Below, piece after piece: positions 63,410-64,000 of a DNA stretch of 64,000 nt. Source of the DNA: Mesobacillus maritimus (GTDB taxonomy: Bacteria; Bacillota; Bacilli; Bacillales; Cytobacillaceae); assembly GCF_019749255.1 (NCBI RefSeq), contig NZ_JACWFH010000031.1, positions 1-64,000 on the forward strand, in the 5' to 3' direction. The translations under genes were made by a program, and so were the position numbers. The notes beneath the pieces were generated by a model, which saw only the letters and a list, made by a program, of their open reading frames with translations, ran no database searches and was not told the DNA's origin. The stretch's first letter is position 1. Each line of letters starts with the position of its first letter.

Positions 63410-63548
63410 GTAGTGTTGTCCTCCTATTGATAAAAAAACTAAATCGTTTTTTTTAGATATTTATATCTACATTAAATAATATACCAATTCCTTGAACAAA
63501 AGTAAATTTACATTTGAACAAATGTTAAACCCTATATTTATGTTAGAG

Positions 63549-64000
63549 TTATCTAATAATTTGCAACTCTTTTGGATACTTTGTTAATATTTCAATGCCT
63601 GATTTTGTCACCACAAGGTCATCTTCAATCCGGACTCCAGCCACCCCAGGTACATAAATTCCTGGCTCAACAGTGAATACAGCACCCTCCTCTAAAATTA
63701 AAGGATTGGTCTCGGTCAAAGATGGGTATTCATGAACGCTAATCCCTAAACCATGGCCAAGCCTATGGGGAAAATACTCACCGTAGCCAGCGGAGGAAAT
63801 GAGATTTCGCGCGGCCAAATCAACCTCTGAACAAGCTACACCAGGATGAATAGTCCTTATTGCTGCTAATTGTGCATTTAGGACCGTTTGGTAGATTTTT
63901 TCTTGTTCATCATTAATGTCATGATAAGCGACCGTTCTAGTTATATCAGAGCAATAGCCATCGACCACTACTCCTAAGTCAAAAAGAACCAAATCGCCTT
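63549..64000 (-). CDS. Xaa-Pro peptidase (M24B), C-terminal part, cut by the window edge
   Basis: The C-terminal metallopeptidase half of an M24B Xaa-Pro dipeptidase/aminopeptidase. The frame is open to the window end, so the N-terminus and start lie beyond 64000; an in-frame TTG at 63992 is not the start, because the upstream codons continue the family sequence (GDLVLFDLG). Metal ligands in order: Asp in VLFDLGVVVDGYCSD, Asp in SDITRTV, His in FPHRLGHGLGISVHE, Glu in FTVEPGIYVPG, Glu in VRIEDDLVVT. The protein ends KYPKELQIIR. It would remove residues N-terminal to proline. PepQ or YpdF/YqhT type cannot be separated from this part. Confidence 0.92.
   Translation of the reverse strand, partial: GDLVLFDLGVVVDGYCSDITRTVAYHDINDEQEKIYQTVLNAQLAAIRTIHPGVACSEVDLAARNLISSAGYGEYFPHRLGHGLGISVHEYPSLTETNPLILEEGAVFTVEPGIYVPGVAGVRIEDDLVVTKSGIEILTKYPKELQIIR

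Overview
The window is a 64 kb piece of chromosome from a low-GC, endospore-forming Bacillaceae bacterium. It is not B. subtilis itself; it reads like a Neobacillus/Mesobacillus/Bacillus relative. The evidence is gene content and order that follow the B. subtilis ytz-ytj-ytm-ytp-ytx-acu-acs-tyrS-rpsD-ezrA-thiI-sspA-ytf-ackA-argGH block, strong Shine-Dalgarno sites with TTG and GTG starts, U-tailed hairpin terminators after most genes, a tyrosine T-box, spore genes (an alpha/beta SASP and ytfJ), and CcpA and AhrC type operators. The species is inference.

Layout. 1-199: 3' end of a class C group II intron (last 40 codons of its maturase, domains V and VI), ending 5 bp from the stop codon of a DeoR-type regulator. 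0.8-9.2 kb: pepV and dat; then thpR, ytlR and amyX; then ytmP, ytzH and trmB. 9.28-9.65 kb: tandem array of a ~52-bp unit. 9.7-14.8 kb: ytnP, ytzB, ytoP, a DUF84 NTPase, a lipoprotein, ytpP-ytpQ. 14.9-22.2 kb: sftA (with a large internal repeat), murC, an M29 aminopeptidase, ytxG-ytxH and ytxJ. 22.5-29.3 kb: aroA, ccpA and the acuABC/acsA acetate locus, divergent around a cre-overlapped promoter. 29.4-36.9 kb: class A PBP with an FnIII domain, T-box-tyrS, a duplicated palindromic repeat, rpsD with its leader, a GC-rich dispersed repeat and megL. 36.9-45.6 kb: fRMsr, refZ, hisJ, ezrA, iscS-thiI, an SASP gene and an acyl-CoA synthetase. 45.7-56 kb: rarD, nadK2, sppA-yteJ, ytfI-ytfJ, tpx, ytxK, ackA, an EcsC protein with moaB, and a small unknown. 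56-64 kb: argG-argH under two ARG boxes, uspA, a 50-codon gene, ald, ppaC, a 51-bp tandem array, deoC and the 3' part of an Xaa-Pro peptidase gene.

How the genes work together. Carbon overflow and acetate handling form one theme: ccpA, acsA and its acetyltransferase/deacetylase acuA/acuC, and ackA, with cre sites placed to repress acuABC and to activate ackA. Others are envelope synthesis and division (dat, murC, PBP, ezrA, refZ, sftA), sulfur and tRNA modification (iscS-thiI, trmB), amino-acid and peptide metabolism (pepV, ytoP, M29 peptidase, aroA, argGH, ald, megL), and stress or redox (tpx, ytpP, ytxGHJ, uspA, fRMsr).

Most of the window is ordinary core genome. The unexplained structure is in the spacers. 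There are two unrelated-looking tandem arrays with almost the same period (about 52 bp at 9.3 kb, exactly 51 bp at 62.1 kb). Every regular unit of each carries a Shine-Dalgarno sequence, a start codon and a very short frame; in most units a conserved stop follows after about eleven codons. In the 62-kb array every unit also carries a small hairpin whose stem shows compensatory changes between copies. Other oddities are the duplicated 23-24 bp palindrome beside rpsD, three forms of a GC-rich dispersed element, and several long hairpins without U-tracts.
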